Shown here: positions 50,839-57,997 of the stretch, in pieces
How positions within the stretch are numbered: the stretch's first letter is position 1
Layout: each line of letters starts with the position of its first letter
Origin: JBHIBC01 sp046758905
Lineage (GTDB): Bacteria; Acidobacteriota; Polarisedimenticolia; Gp22-AA2
Direction of reading: 5' to 3'
Length of the DNA stretch: 64,000 nucleotides
Assembly: GCA_046758905.1 (NCBI GenBank)
Contig: JBHIBC010000007.1
Coordinates: forward strand, 1 to 64,000
Program-made: the position numbers and the translations under genes
The notes under the pieces: model-generated
What the model was told of the DNA's origin: nothing
The model's input: the letters and a program-made list of their open reading frames with translations, nothing else
Database searches by the model: none

Positions 50839-52236
50839 ATGGGACTGCGCGTCTACAACACGCTGACCAGGAGAGTCGAGGATTTCGTCCCGTTGACGCC
50901 GGGAGAGGCGCGCCTGTACACCTGCGGGCCGACGGTGTACGACTACGCGCATATCGGGAACTTCCGGACCTACGTCTGGGAGGACCTGCTCCGCCGGTAT
51001 CTCAGGTTCCGGGGCTTCCGCGTCGTCCAGGTGATGAACCTCACCGACGTGGACGATAAGACGATCGCCAACTCCTTGAAGGCGGGCCTCAACCTGGACG
51101 ATTACACGCGACGCTACGTCGACGCCTTCTTCGAGGACATCGACGCGCTGGGGATAGAGCGGGCGGAGCACTATCCCCGCGCCACCCGGCACATCGACGA
51201 GATGGTGGCTCTCGTCCGCCGCCTCCGGGACAACGGTCACCTCTATGAAAGCCGCGGATCGCTGTATTTCCGCATCACCACCTTCCCCCGTTACGGCCGT
51301 CTGGCCCGCATCGACCCCGGGGCCGCATCGGGCCACGCGCGGATCGATTCGGATGAGTACGAGAAGGACGACCCGCGTGACTTCGCGGTCTGGAAGGCGC
51401 GCCGGGACGACGAGCCCTACTGGACGACGGAGATCGGTGAGGGACGCCCGGGATGGCACCTGGAGTGCTCGGCCATGTCGATGAAGTACCTCGGCGAATC
51501 GTTCGACATCCACACCGGCGGCGTGGACAACATCTTCCCCCACCACGAGAACGAGATCGCCCAGAGCGAGGGAGCGACCGGCAGGCCGTTCGTGCGCTAC
51601 TGGATGCATGCGGCCCACCTGATCGTCGACGGTCAGAAGATGTCGAAGTCGCTGGGGAACTACTACACCCTGCGCGACCTGCTGGGGCGGGGGTTCGATC
51701 CGCGCTCCATCCGCTACCTGCTGCTGTCGGCGCACTACCGCAGCCCCCTGAATTTCACCTTCGAGGCTCTCTCTCGGAGCGGGGCCTCGCTCGAGCGACT
51801 GGACGACCTGGCCCGTCGGCTCCGCGAGGCGTCGCTTCCGCCCGGCAGCGACCGGTCCCTCCGTAAGAGGATCGCCGCCGCGCGGGCCGGCTTCGTGGAG
51901 GCGCTGGACTCCGATCTCAACACGGCCGGGGCCCTCGGCCATCTCTTCGTCCTGGTGCGGGAGGCCCATACGGCCCTCGACGAGGGCAGGGCCGGCTCGG
52001 ACGACGCGCGGGAGGTGCTCGACCTCCTGCGGACCTTCGAGTCGGTTTTCGGGGTCCGGGTCGGGCGGGTGGAGGCGCTCGACCGGGAGGTCGAGGAGAT
52101 GATCCGCCGCAGGTCCGAGGCCCGAGCCCGCAAGGACTACGCGGAGGCCGACCGGATCCGGGACGCGCTCTCGACTCAGGGGATCGTTCTGGAGGACACC
52201 CCCCGGGGTGTGAGGTGGAAACGCCGGGGAGCCTGA
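50839..52236 (+). CDS. cysS: Cysteinyl-tRNA synthetase
   Basis: 465 residues from ATG 50839. Class I motifs: zinc Cys and HIGH variant in YTCGPTVYDYAHIGNFRTYVWEDLL (split), further zinc ligands in WHLECSAMS and IFPHHENEIAQSEG, and KMSKS in GQKMSKSLGNYYTL (about 270). The C-terminal DALR-type helical domain ends with KDYAEADRIRDALSTQGIVLEDTPRGVRW. It charges tRNA-Cys; a tRNA-Cys gene lies 2.7 kb downstream. The frame is open upstream to 50770 but that part lies across the promoter. Confidence 0.97.
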   Translation: MGLRVYNTLTRRVEDFVPLTPGEARLYTCGPTVYDYAHIGNFRTYVWEDLLRRYLRFRGFRVVQVMNLTDVDDKTIANSLKAGLNLDDYTRRYVDAFFEDIDALGIERAEHYPRATRHIDEMVALVRRLRDNGHLYESRGSLYFRITTFPRYGRLARIDPGAASGHARIDSDEYEKDDPRDFAVWKARRDDEPYWTTEIGEGRPGWHLECSAMSMKYLGESFDIHTGGVDNIFPHHENEIAQSEGATGRPFVRYWMHAAHLIVDGQKMSKSLGNYYTLRDLLGRGFDPRSIRYLLLSAHYRSPLNFTFEALSRSGASLERLDDLARRLREASLPPGSDRSLRKRIAAARAGFVEALDSDLNTAGALGHLFVLVREAHTALDEGRAGSDDAREVLDLLRTFESVFGVRVGRVEALDREVEEMIRRRSEARARKDYAEADRIRDALSTQGIVLEDTPRGVRWKRRGA

Positions 52237-52276
52237 GGGTCCCCGGCTCCGCCGGCGGCCGGCGTCCCGGCTCTAA

Positions 52277-52298
52277 ACCGCACCCCGCCGCGTGCGGT
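52277..52298. promoter_or_regulatory. Inverted repeat ACCGCAC-N8-GTGCGGT upstream of the sigma factor
   Basis: Perfect 7-bp arms 22 bp before the sigma factor ATG. It could be an operator, or a hairpin ending the cysS mRNA; no T tract follows. Confidence 0.35.
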
Positions 52299-52319
52299 CT
52301 ATCCCGTGCAGAGGAAGCG

Positions 52320-52895
52320 ATGGAGGCCGCCACCGAGACGATGGACACCGATGAGAGCCTGGTGGCCCGGTTCCGGTCCGGCGACGAGTCGGCCTTCGAC
52401 GCGCTGGTCGCGCGGCACCGCCGCGACCTCTACGGGCTGGCCTACAGGCTGACCGGCTGTCACGAGGACGCGGACGATCTGTCGCAGGAGGCGTTCATGA
52501 GGGCTCATCGGGGGCTGCGGAAGTTCCGGGGCGAGGCGCAGTTCCGAACCTGGATGACGCGGATCGTCGTCAACCTGGCGCTGAATCTCCGGCGCGTCCG
52601 CCGGCTGCGGGCGGTGCCGTTGGATGAGGCGGTGGGCCTGCGGGGCGCGAGCCCGGAGGGGCCGGACTCGGTGCTCCGGCGGCAGGTGCGGGAGATGATC
52701 GGGACCCTGCCTCCGCGCCAGAGGCAGGTACTCAATCTCAAGGTTTACGAGGAGATGAGCTTTGTCGAGATCGCCGAGGCCGCGGGCATGGCCGTCGGGA
52801 CCGCCAAGGCGACCTTCTTCCAGGCGGTCCAGGGGCTGCGCAGCCGTCTGGCGGCGGCCGCCCGCGGGCGCGACACGGAGGAGGTGGGAGCATGA
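52320..52895 (+). CDS. ECF-type RNA polymerase sigma factor
   Basis: 191 residues from ATG 52320, GAGGAAG just upstream. Region 2 (LVARFRSGDESAFDALVARHRRDLYGLAYRL, HEDADDLSQEAFMRAHRGLRKFRGEAQFRTWMTRI) and region 4 (TLPPRQRQVLNLKVYEEMSFVEIAEAAGMAVGTAKATFFQAVQGLRSRL) are complete and no region 3 is present (segments quoted as landmarks). It directs RNA polymerase to stress-type promoters. It overlaps the anti-sigma gene by ATGA, the standard arrangement. Confidence 0.94.
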   Translation: MEAATETMDTDESLVARFRSGDESAFDALVARHRRDLYGLAYRLTGCHEDADDLSQEAFMRAHRGLRKFRGEAQFRTWMTRIVVNLALNLRRVRRLRAVPLDEAVGLRGASPEGPDSVLRRQVREMIGTLPPRQRQVLNLKVYEEMSFVEIAEAAGMAVGTAKATFFQAVQGLRSRLAAAARGRDTEEVGA

Positions 52896-53467
52896 TGCGC
52901 TGCGAGGAGGCCCGGCAGGCGGTGGCCCGTCGTCTGGCGGGGGAGTTGGATCCGACCGGCTCCAGAGCCCTCGGGGAGCATCTGCGCGCCTGCGGGGCCT
53001 GCGGCGCGGAGGCCGCGCGTCTGCAGGCGGCGCTCGATTCGCTGGGACGCCGGGAGGTCCCGGACCCCGGGCCGGAGTACTGGGCGAGCTACACGGATCG
53101 GCTGCGCGGCCGCCTCGCGAGGGCCGACGCCCGCCGGCGCAGCGTCGGAGCCGCCGCCGCGCTCGCCGCCGCGGCCGCGTTGGTCGTCTCGGTGGCGCTG
53201 CTCACCGCCCGGATGCCGAGGCCGCTCGCCCCGAGGCCGAATCCGATCGCGGAGGCGGACGCTTCGGCCGGCGGAGACGATCCGGAGGCCCGGTTCGAGG
53301 CCATCCTCCAGAGGGCGGCCGGTGTGGAGACGGGGCGCCGCGCACTCCTGAGGGTCCTCGATGAGATGACCTTAGGGGATCCCCTGGAGATCGAGGATTC
53401 GCTCGAACGTCTCACGCCGGAGGAGACTGAAGCGCTAGGCCGTGAGCTGAGCCGGCTGCAGGGCTAG
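52892..53467 (+). CDS. Anti-sigma factor with zinc-finger (ZAS-like) N-terminus and one TM segment
   Basis: 191 residues. N-terminal CEEARQAVARRLAGELD and HLRACGAC (H-x3-C-x2-C) form the zinc-binding anti-sigma domain (about 3-40). One TM segment follows (SVGAAAALAAAAALVVSVALL, about 86-106), then an extracytoplasmic helical tail with ETGRRALLRVLDEM and LERLTPEETEALGREL. It holds the upstream ECF sigma factor at the membrane until an envelope signal arrives. 19 bp separate it from the Spy-like gene. Confidence 0.88.
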   Translation: MMRCEEARQAVARRLAGELDPTGSRALGEHLRACGACGAEAARLQAALDSLGRREVPDPGPEYWASYTDRLRGRLARADARRRSVGAAAALAAAAALVVSVALLTARMPRPLAPRPNPIAEADASAGGDDPEARFEAILQRAAGVETGRRALLRVLDEMTLGDPLEIEDSLERLTPEETEALGRELSRLQG

Positions 53468-53486
53468 GGGAAGGAGGGAGATCGCG

Positions 53487-54143
53487 ATGATTTCGGTCGG
53501 TCGGGTGGTGCGAATCGCGGCGGGAGTTCTAGGGGTGCTGCTGGTCGCGAGCGGGGGGTTGCGGGCGGCCCCGGTGCAGGGGCCGCCGCGCGGCGACCGG
53601 CCCAGGCCAGCCGCGCCCGGAGGGGAGCCTCCGGTCACGCCGGAGGAGGTGCGCGAGGCGATGGAGTACCTGATGATCGCCCGCATGAAACGTGTCCTGC
53701 AGCTGACGCCGCGGCAGGAGGAGCAGGTGATCCCGCAGATGCAGCAGCTGCTCGATGCCAGGCGCCGGTTCGCCGAGCAGCGGCGCGCGCGGCTGCGGTC
53801 GCTCCGCGCCCTGCTGCGCGACCCGTCCGCCGGCGACGCCGCGATCGAACGGCTCCTCGCGGAGATCCGGGAGGGCGAGAGCGCGTATCGCCGGAGGGAG
53901 ATGGAGCTGCGCGGTGGGATCGCCGCCGAGCTGGGGCCTCGGCAGCAGGCTCGACTCTTGTTCTTCGAGCGACGGTTCCACGGCGCCATGCAGCGGCGTC
54001 TACGCGAGGCCTTTCGCCGGGGGATAGGCCCGCGGCCGCATCCGCTCGGCGGGCCCGGTCCGGGGCGTCCTCCGGGGCCGGCCGACCGCCCGGGCGCCCA
54101 CGATGACCCTCTGGACGACCTCGACCCGTGGGAGGAGGAATGA
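53487..54143 (+). CDS. Periplasmic Spy/CpxP-like or heavy-metal-sensor-like helical protein
   Basis: 218 residues. Signal peptide (VVRIAAGVLGVLLVASGGLRA), Pro-rich spacer, then long basic helices: MIARMKRVLQLTPRQEEQVIPQMQQLLDARR and LLAEIREGESAYRRREMELRGGIAAELGPRQQARLLFFERRF, the pattern of the LTxxQ-containing Spy/CpxP/ZraP group (both LTPRQ and LGPRQ present). The C-terminus is a Pro/Gly/Asp-rich tail. It is third in the sigma/anti-sigma/Spy set and probably the periplasmic sensor or chaperone of that module. Confidence 0.75.
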   Translation: MISVGRVVRIAAGVLGVLLVASGGLRAAPVQGPPRGDRPRPAAPGGEPPVTPEEVREAMEYLMIARMKRVLQLTPRQEEQVIPQMQQLLDARRRFAEQRRARLRSLRALLRDPSAGDAAIERLLAEIREGESAYRRREMELRGGIAAELGPRQQARLLFFERRFHGAMQRRLREAFRRGIGPRPHPLGGPGPGRPPGPADRPGAHDDPLDDLDPWEEE

Positions 54144-54583
54144 TGAGGTCGGAGGCCCTCTCGGTCGCCGAGCGGAGGCGATCCTATCGCCCGGCGCGCC
54201 CCCCGCCGCGGCCGGGCGCGGCGCGCACCTGCCTCGGGCGGGCGGGAGAGGAGGCGGCGGCAGCGCACCTGGCCGCCCTGGGGTTCCGGATCCTCGCCCG
54301 CAGGTTCAGGACGCACGCCGGGGAGATCGATCTGGTGGCCGAGGAGGGCGGCACCCTGGTCTTCGTCGAGGTCAAGTCACGTTCGTCCCTCGCCTGCGGG
54401 CGCCCCGCGGAGGCGGTCGACAGGAGGAAAAGGGACCGGCTGCTGCGCGCCGCCGGGATCTATCTGGCGTCCGTCGGCCGGAGCCGGCCGCGCTCCTGTC
54501 GGTTCGACGTGGTGGAGGTGATCGCGCCGGGCGACGCACCTGTCGGGATCACCCTTATCCGCGACGCCTTCCAGGCCTCCTGA
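54140..54583 (+). CDS. YraN family (UPF0102) nuclease-fold protein
   Basis: 147 residues; GGAGGAGG directly precedes ATGATG, and the first ATG overlaps the upstream stop (ATGA). After a basic N-terminal tail the core shows LGRAGEEAAAAHLAALGFRILARRFRTHAGEIDLVAEEGGTLVFVEVKSR in order (landmarks: GEIDLV and FVEVKSR), the PD-(D/E)xK-like fold of YraN, usually found with rnhB/rimM genes. Biochemical role unsettled; possible endonuclease. The linkage to the sigma module is by overlap only. Confidence 0.92.
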   Translation: MMRSEALSVAERRRSYRPARPPPRPGAARTCLGRAGEEAAAAHLAALGFRILARRFRTHAGEIDLVAEEGGTLVFVEVKSRSSLACGRPAEAVDRRKRDRLLRAAGIYLASVGRSRPRSCRFDVVEVIAPGDAPVGITLIRDAFQAS

Positions 54584-54611
54584 CCTGCCCGCACGAGGAC
54601 CCCGCACGACC

Positions 54612-54640
54612 TTGACAGTGCGGCTGCACGCCGATATAGT
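54612..54640 (+). promoter_or_regulatory. Promoter for tRNA-Gly
   Basis: Perfect TTGACA (54612-54617), 17 nt, TATAGT (54635-54640, 5/6). Start about 20 nt before the mature tRNA. Confidence 0.8.
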
Positions 54641-54667
54641 CGTGCGCTGCCCGCGGACAGCGGGCGG

Positions 54668-54742
<75 letters not shown>

Positions 54743-54752
54743 GACCTCATCT

Positions 54753-54790
54753 CCGCCGGCTCGACTCGTTCCATCGGGGGCCGGCGGTTT
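54753..54790 (+). terminator. Hairpin terminator after tRNA-Gly
   Basis: CCGCCGGC (54753-54760) and GCCGGCGG (54780-54787) form a perfect 8-bp stem with a 19-nt loop, followed by TTTC. The T run is short, so efficiency is uncertain. Confidence 0.5.
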
Positions 54791-54833
54791 CGCGTTCGGG
54801 CGGAACCTCGCGCCGGAGCCGGCCCCGGTTTCG

Positions 54834-54862
54834 TTGACAGCCCCGAGATGCCCCGGTATCAT
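54834..54862 (+). promoter_or_regulatory. Promoter for tRNA-Cys
   Basis: Perfect TTGACA (54834-54839), 17 nt, TATCAT (54857-54862, 5/6). Start about 30 nt before the mature tRNA. Confidence 0.8.
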
Positions 54863-54898
54863 GCGCCCGAGCAGGACAGGACCCGTGCAACCCGGCCA

Positions 54899-54973
54899 GG
54901 CGGCGTAGCCAAGCGGTAAGGCAGAGGTCTGCAAAACCTCCATACATCGGTTCGATTCCGATCGCCGCCTCCA
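54899..54973 (+). tRNA. tRNA-Cys (GCA)
   Basis: Acceptor GGCGGCG pairs with CGCCGCC; anticodon stem GAGGT/ACCTC with loop CTGCAAA gives anticodon GCA. T arm CGGTTCGATTCCG is standard, discriminator T, CCA encoded. It is separated from tRNA-Gly by 156 bp and separately promoted. Confidence 0.96.
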
Positions 54974-55085
54974 GCCCCCCGTTCCCCGTCGGCACTCCCC
55001 CGGACCCCACTCACGCTCTGATGATCAACGTCGGCGCGCCGGACAGGATCTCGGCGGGTTCCCGCCCCGCGGCGGGCGGCCGGGA

Positions 55086-56456
55086 TCAGTCGACCTCGGA
55101 GAAGGCGGCATCGAGGATCGAGACCGCCTTGTCGACGTCGGATCGGGTGGCGACCAGCGGGGGCGACAGGCGGATGGTCGAGGCTCCGCAGGGGAGAGTC
55201 AGCAGGCCCCGCTCGAAGGCCCTCCTGATGACGGAACCCCTGGCCTCGGGGTCCGGCGCGCGGCTCTGCCGGTCGGCGACCACCTCGATGCCGACCATCA
55301 GCCCGAGCCCGCGCACCTCGCCGATGCGCGGGTGCTTCTCCTGGAGCTGTCGCAGCGTCCGGATCAGATGCGCCCCCACCGAGCGGGCGTTGTCGATCAG
55401 CCCTGCCCCGAGCAGCCGGAGCGTGGCGAGCGCCGACGCGCATGACACCGGGTTGCCGCCGAACGTCGACCCGTGTCCTCCGTCGTTCCACTTCATCACG
55501 TCGTCCCGTGCGATCACCGCGGCGATCGGCATCCCCGAGGCGATCCCCTTGGCGAGCAGGATCATGTCCGGGTCGATCCCGTAGTGCTCCAGGGCGAACA
55601 TCCGGCCGGTGCGTCCCATGCCGCTCTGTACCTCGTCGGCGATCAGGAGGATGCCGTGGCGGCGACACAGCTCCTGCAGCTTCGGGAGGAAATCCCTGTG
55701 GGGCGGGATGAAACCTCCCTCCCCCTGGATCGGCTCGACGATCACCGCCGCCACCTCGGCGGGGTCGGTCGTGGTGCGGAGGTGCGTCTCGGAGAGAAGG
55801 TTCAGGCACTCGACCGAGCAGCTCTCGGGTCTGCGGTTGACCGGGCAGCGGTAGCAGTAGGAGTAATGGGTGTGGAGGATATCGGGCACGAGGGGGCCGT
55901 ACCCGGTCCTCTGGACGGTCTTGCTCGCCGTCAGCGTCATCGCGCCGTAGGTGCGGCCGTGGAACGCTCCGAAGAACCCCACGATCTTCTGCCGTCCGGT
56001 CCGCACCCGCGCGAGCTTGACCGCGGTCTCCACCGCCTCGGCGCCCGAGTTGGCCAGAAACACGCGCTTGCTCCCTCTCATCGGGGCGATGCGGGCCAGC
56101 TCCTCGCACAGCTCGAGGTAGATCGGGTAATAGAAGTCGGTGTAGCAGATGTGGATGAGCGACTCCGCCTGCCTCGCCACCGCCTCGACCACTTCCGGGT
56201 GGCAGTGGCCGGTGGAGACGGTGGAGATCCCGGCGGCGAAGTCCAGGAACCGGTTCCCGTCCACGTCCTCCACCACCATGCCCCCGGCGCGCCCGACGAC
56301 TAGCGGCACGTCCTTGGAGAGGTTCTGGGAGACCGATCGGGCGTCCCGGGCGATGATCTCGCGCGCCCTCGGCCCGGGCGGCGGGGTCGTGATCCTGGGG
56401 TAGTCGTCGGACAGGTTGGGCGGGAAGGGCGAGGGGCGGCTCCGATTATTTCTCAT
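55086..56456 (-). CDS. Class III PLP aminotransferase (acetylornithine / 4-aminobutyrate family)
   Basis: 456 residues. EDVDGNRFLDFAAGISTVSTGHCHPEVV, FLANSGAEAVETAVKLAR, FFGAFHGRTYGAMTLTASK, IVEPIQGEGGF, LIADEVQSGMGRTGRMFALEHY and the PLP Lys in LLAKGIASGMPIAAV identify the family. The insert YSYCYRCPVNRRPESCSVEC with four Cys is also known from 4-aminobutyrate-type enzymes of thermophiles, by recollection. It transfers an omega-amino group to 2-oxoglutarate; the substrate (GABA, ornithine, lysine) is undecided. A CATAAT box overlaps the ATG at 56456, so the start may be further in. Confidence 0.88.
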   Translation of the reverse strand: MRNNRSRPSPFPPNLSDDYPRITTPPPGPRAREIIARDARSVSQNLSKDVPLVVGRAGGMVVEDVDGNRFLDFAAGISTVSTGHCHPEVVEAVARQAESLIHICYTDFYYPIYLELCEELARIAPMRGSKRVFLANSGAEAVETAVKLARVRTGRQKIVGFFGAFHGRTYGAMTLTASKTVQRTGYGPLVPDILHTHYSYCYRCPVNRRPESCSVECLNLLSETHLRTTTDPAEVAAVIVEPIQGEGGFIPPHRDFLPKLQELCRRHGILLIADEVQSGMGRTGRMFALEHYGIDPDMILLAKGIASGMPIAAVIARDDVMKWNDGGHGSTFGGNPVSCASALATLRLLGAGLIDNARSVGAHLIRTLRQLQEKHPRIGEVRGLGLMVGIEVVADRQSRAPDPEARGSVIRRAFERGLLTLPCGASTIRLSPPLVATRSDVDKAVSILDAAFSEVD

Positions 56457-56460
56457 TATG
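56455..56460 (-). promoter_or_regulatory. -10-like CATAAT overlapping the aminotransferase ATG
   Basis: 5/6 match on the minus strand. A TTCGCC 17 nt upstream is a poor -35. If used, the annotated ATG would lie before the transcript start. Confidence 0.25.
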
Positions 56461-56565
56461 CAACATGAGCTCTATCGGCGAAGCGGGGATCTTCGCCCAT
56501 CGGGGTTCGGGATGTCAAGGAACGGTCGGCGCCGCCGTCCGATCGCGGCCCGGGCGGTGCCGGGT

Positions 56566-56595
56566 TTGACCCCGCTGCGAGGCGGGTGCTAGGAT
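56566..56595 (+). promoter_or_regulatory. Promoter overlapping the start of the second sulfatase gene
   Basis: TTGACC (56566-56571, 5/6), 18 nt, TAGGAT (56590-56595, 4/6). The -10 contains the ATG at 56594, so translation from this promoter would have to start downstream, for example at TTG 56606. Confidence 0.42.
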
Positions 56596-57976
56596 GCCGG
56601 CCGCCTTGCTCCGCCGAACCTGCCCGATCCTGCTGGGCGCGCTGGCGCTTGCCGGATGCGCCGCTCCGGATCGCCCGAACATCCTTCTGATCGTCATCGA
56701 TACCGCGCGCGCCGACCGCTTCCCGTTCGCCGGATACGATCGCCCCACCGCGCCGTTCCTCCAGGCCGTGGCCCGCGAGGGGACGGTGTACGAGCGGGCC
56801 TTCTCGCCGGCCCCCTGGACGGTGCCGGCCCACGCCAGCCTGTTCACAGGGCAGTACCCGTCGCTTCACGGGACCGATTGCGGATCGCTGCGGCTGCCGG
56901 AGGAGGCCGTGACCATCGCGGAGACGCTGCACGCGGCGGGGTATCGGACCGTGGGCTACACGGCCAACCCCTGGATCGGATCCGCCTACAACTTCCAGCA
57001 GGGGTTCGACACCTACGGGGAGACCTGGAAGGAGGTCGCGGAGGACACGCGGGATACGGGGGCCGCGCTGACCAACGAGAAGGTCGCCCGGTTCGTCCGC
57101 TGGTGGCGACGCCATCCCGACTCCAGGCGCCGGCCCTTCTTCCTGTTCATCAACTACTTCGAGCCGCACCTGGCCTATCACCCGCCGGAGCCCGAGCGCT
57201 CGCGCCTGCTCCGCGACGGGATCGACCCGTCGCAGGTCGAGCGCCTAAGTCGCCTCGGACATCCGGAGGAGATGCGGTTCATCATGGGGGGGTCCGACCT
57301 GACCGGGGAGGACCTGAGGATCCTCAGCGATCTCTACGACGGCGAGATCGCCTACGTCGACCGCCGGATCGGGGAGGTGATCGAGCTGCTGCGCGAGACG
57401 GGGTTTCTGGACCGTACCGTGGTCGCGGTCACCGCCGATCACGGGGAGAACATCGGCGACCACGGACTGATGGACCACAAGATGAGCGTGCACGACACGC
57501 TGCTGCGGGTGCCGATGGTCCTGCGCTACCCCCCGCGGGTCGCCCGTGGGCGGGTGATCTCCGACCCGGTGCAGATGCACGACCTCTACCCGACGCTGCT
57601 CGCCCTGGCCCGCGTCCCCCAGCCCGAAGGGGTGAAGGTGGAGGCCTATCTCCTTCCGGGCGCGGGTGTCGGCGGCCCGACGCGTCCGGCCGACGGACCG
57701 ATCGTCGGCGAGTTCGCCGGTCCCCCCGTCGAGTTCCTGGAGGTGATGGAGGAGCTGTTCCCCGGACGCGACCTGTCGCGCTTCGACCGGACCCTCGTGG
57801 CGTTGCGCAGCGACGGGTACAAGATCCACTGGGGGTCGGACGGCCGACACGCCCTGTACCACGTGGAGGAGGACCCAGGCGAGACGCGGGACGTCGCCGG
57901 ATCGGAGCCGGAGCGTCTCGAGCGGATGGCGGGGCAGGTGCGCGCCTGGCTGGAGCGTCCCGCGCGTCGTCGATGA
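56594..57976 (+). CDS. Sulfatase-fold hydrolase, predicted lipoprotein
   Basis: 460 residues. Lipoprotein signal with lipobox LAGC (CPILLGALALAGC), then the sulfatase fold: LIVIDTARADRFPF, nucleophile region PWTVPAHASLFTGQYPSLHG with Thr76 where Cys/Ser is expected and His for Arg, FFLFINYFEPHLAYHPP, and VVAVTADHGENIGDHGLMDHK. As with the gene at 761, formylglycine chemistry is unlikely. It lies between two class III aminotransferase genes and 21 bp before the second. The ATG at 56594 sits in a -10-like box; TTG 56606 would give a compact signal (LRRTCPILLGALALAGC). Confidence 0.87.
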   Translation: MPAALLRRTCPILLGALALAGCAAPDRPNILLIVIDTARADRFPFAGYDRPTAPFLQAVAREGTVYERAFSPAPWTVPAHASLFTGQYPSLHGTDCGSLRLPEEAVTIAETLHAAGYRTVGYTANPWIGSAYNFQQGFDTYGETWKEVAEDTRDTGAALTNEKVARFVRWWRRHPDSRRRPFFLFINYFEPHLAYHPPEPERSRLLRDGIDPSQVERLSRLGHPEEMRFIMGGSDLTGEDLRILSDLYDGEIAYVDRRIGEVIELLRETGFLDRTVVAVTADHGENIGDHGLMDHKMSVHDTLLRVPMVLRYPPRVARGRVISDPVQMHDLYPTLLALARVPQPEGVKVEAYLLPGAGVGGPTRPADGPIVGEFAGPPVEFLEVMEELFPGRDLSRFDRTLVALRSDGYKIHWGSDGRHALYHVEEDPGETRDVAGSEPERLERMAGQVRAWLERPARRR

Positions 57977-57985
57977 CGCCCGTGG

Positions 57986-57991
57986 TATAGT
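57986..57991 (+). promoter_or_regulatory. -10 box TATAGT giving a leaderless second aminotransferase mRNA
   Basis: TATAGT ends 6 nt before the ATG at 57998, so the A of ATG is the expected +1. No -35 and no Shine-Dalgarno (CCACCG precedes ATG). Confidence 0.38.
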
Positions 57992-57997
57992 CCACCG

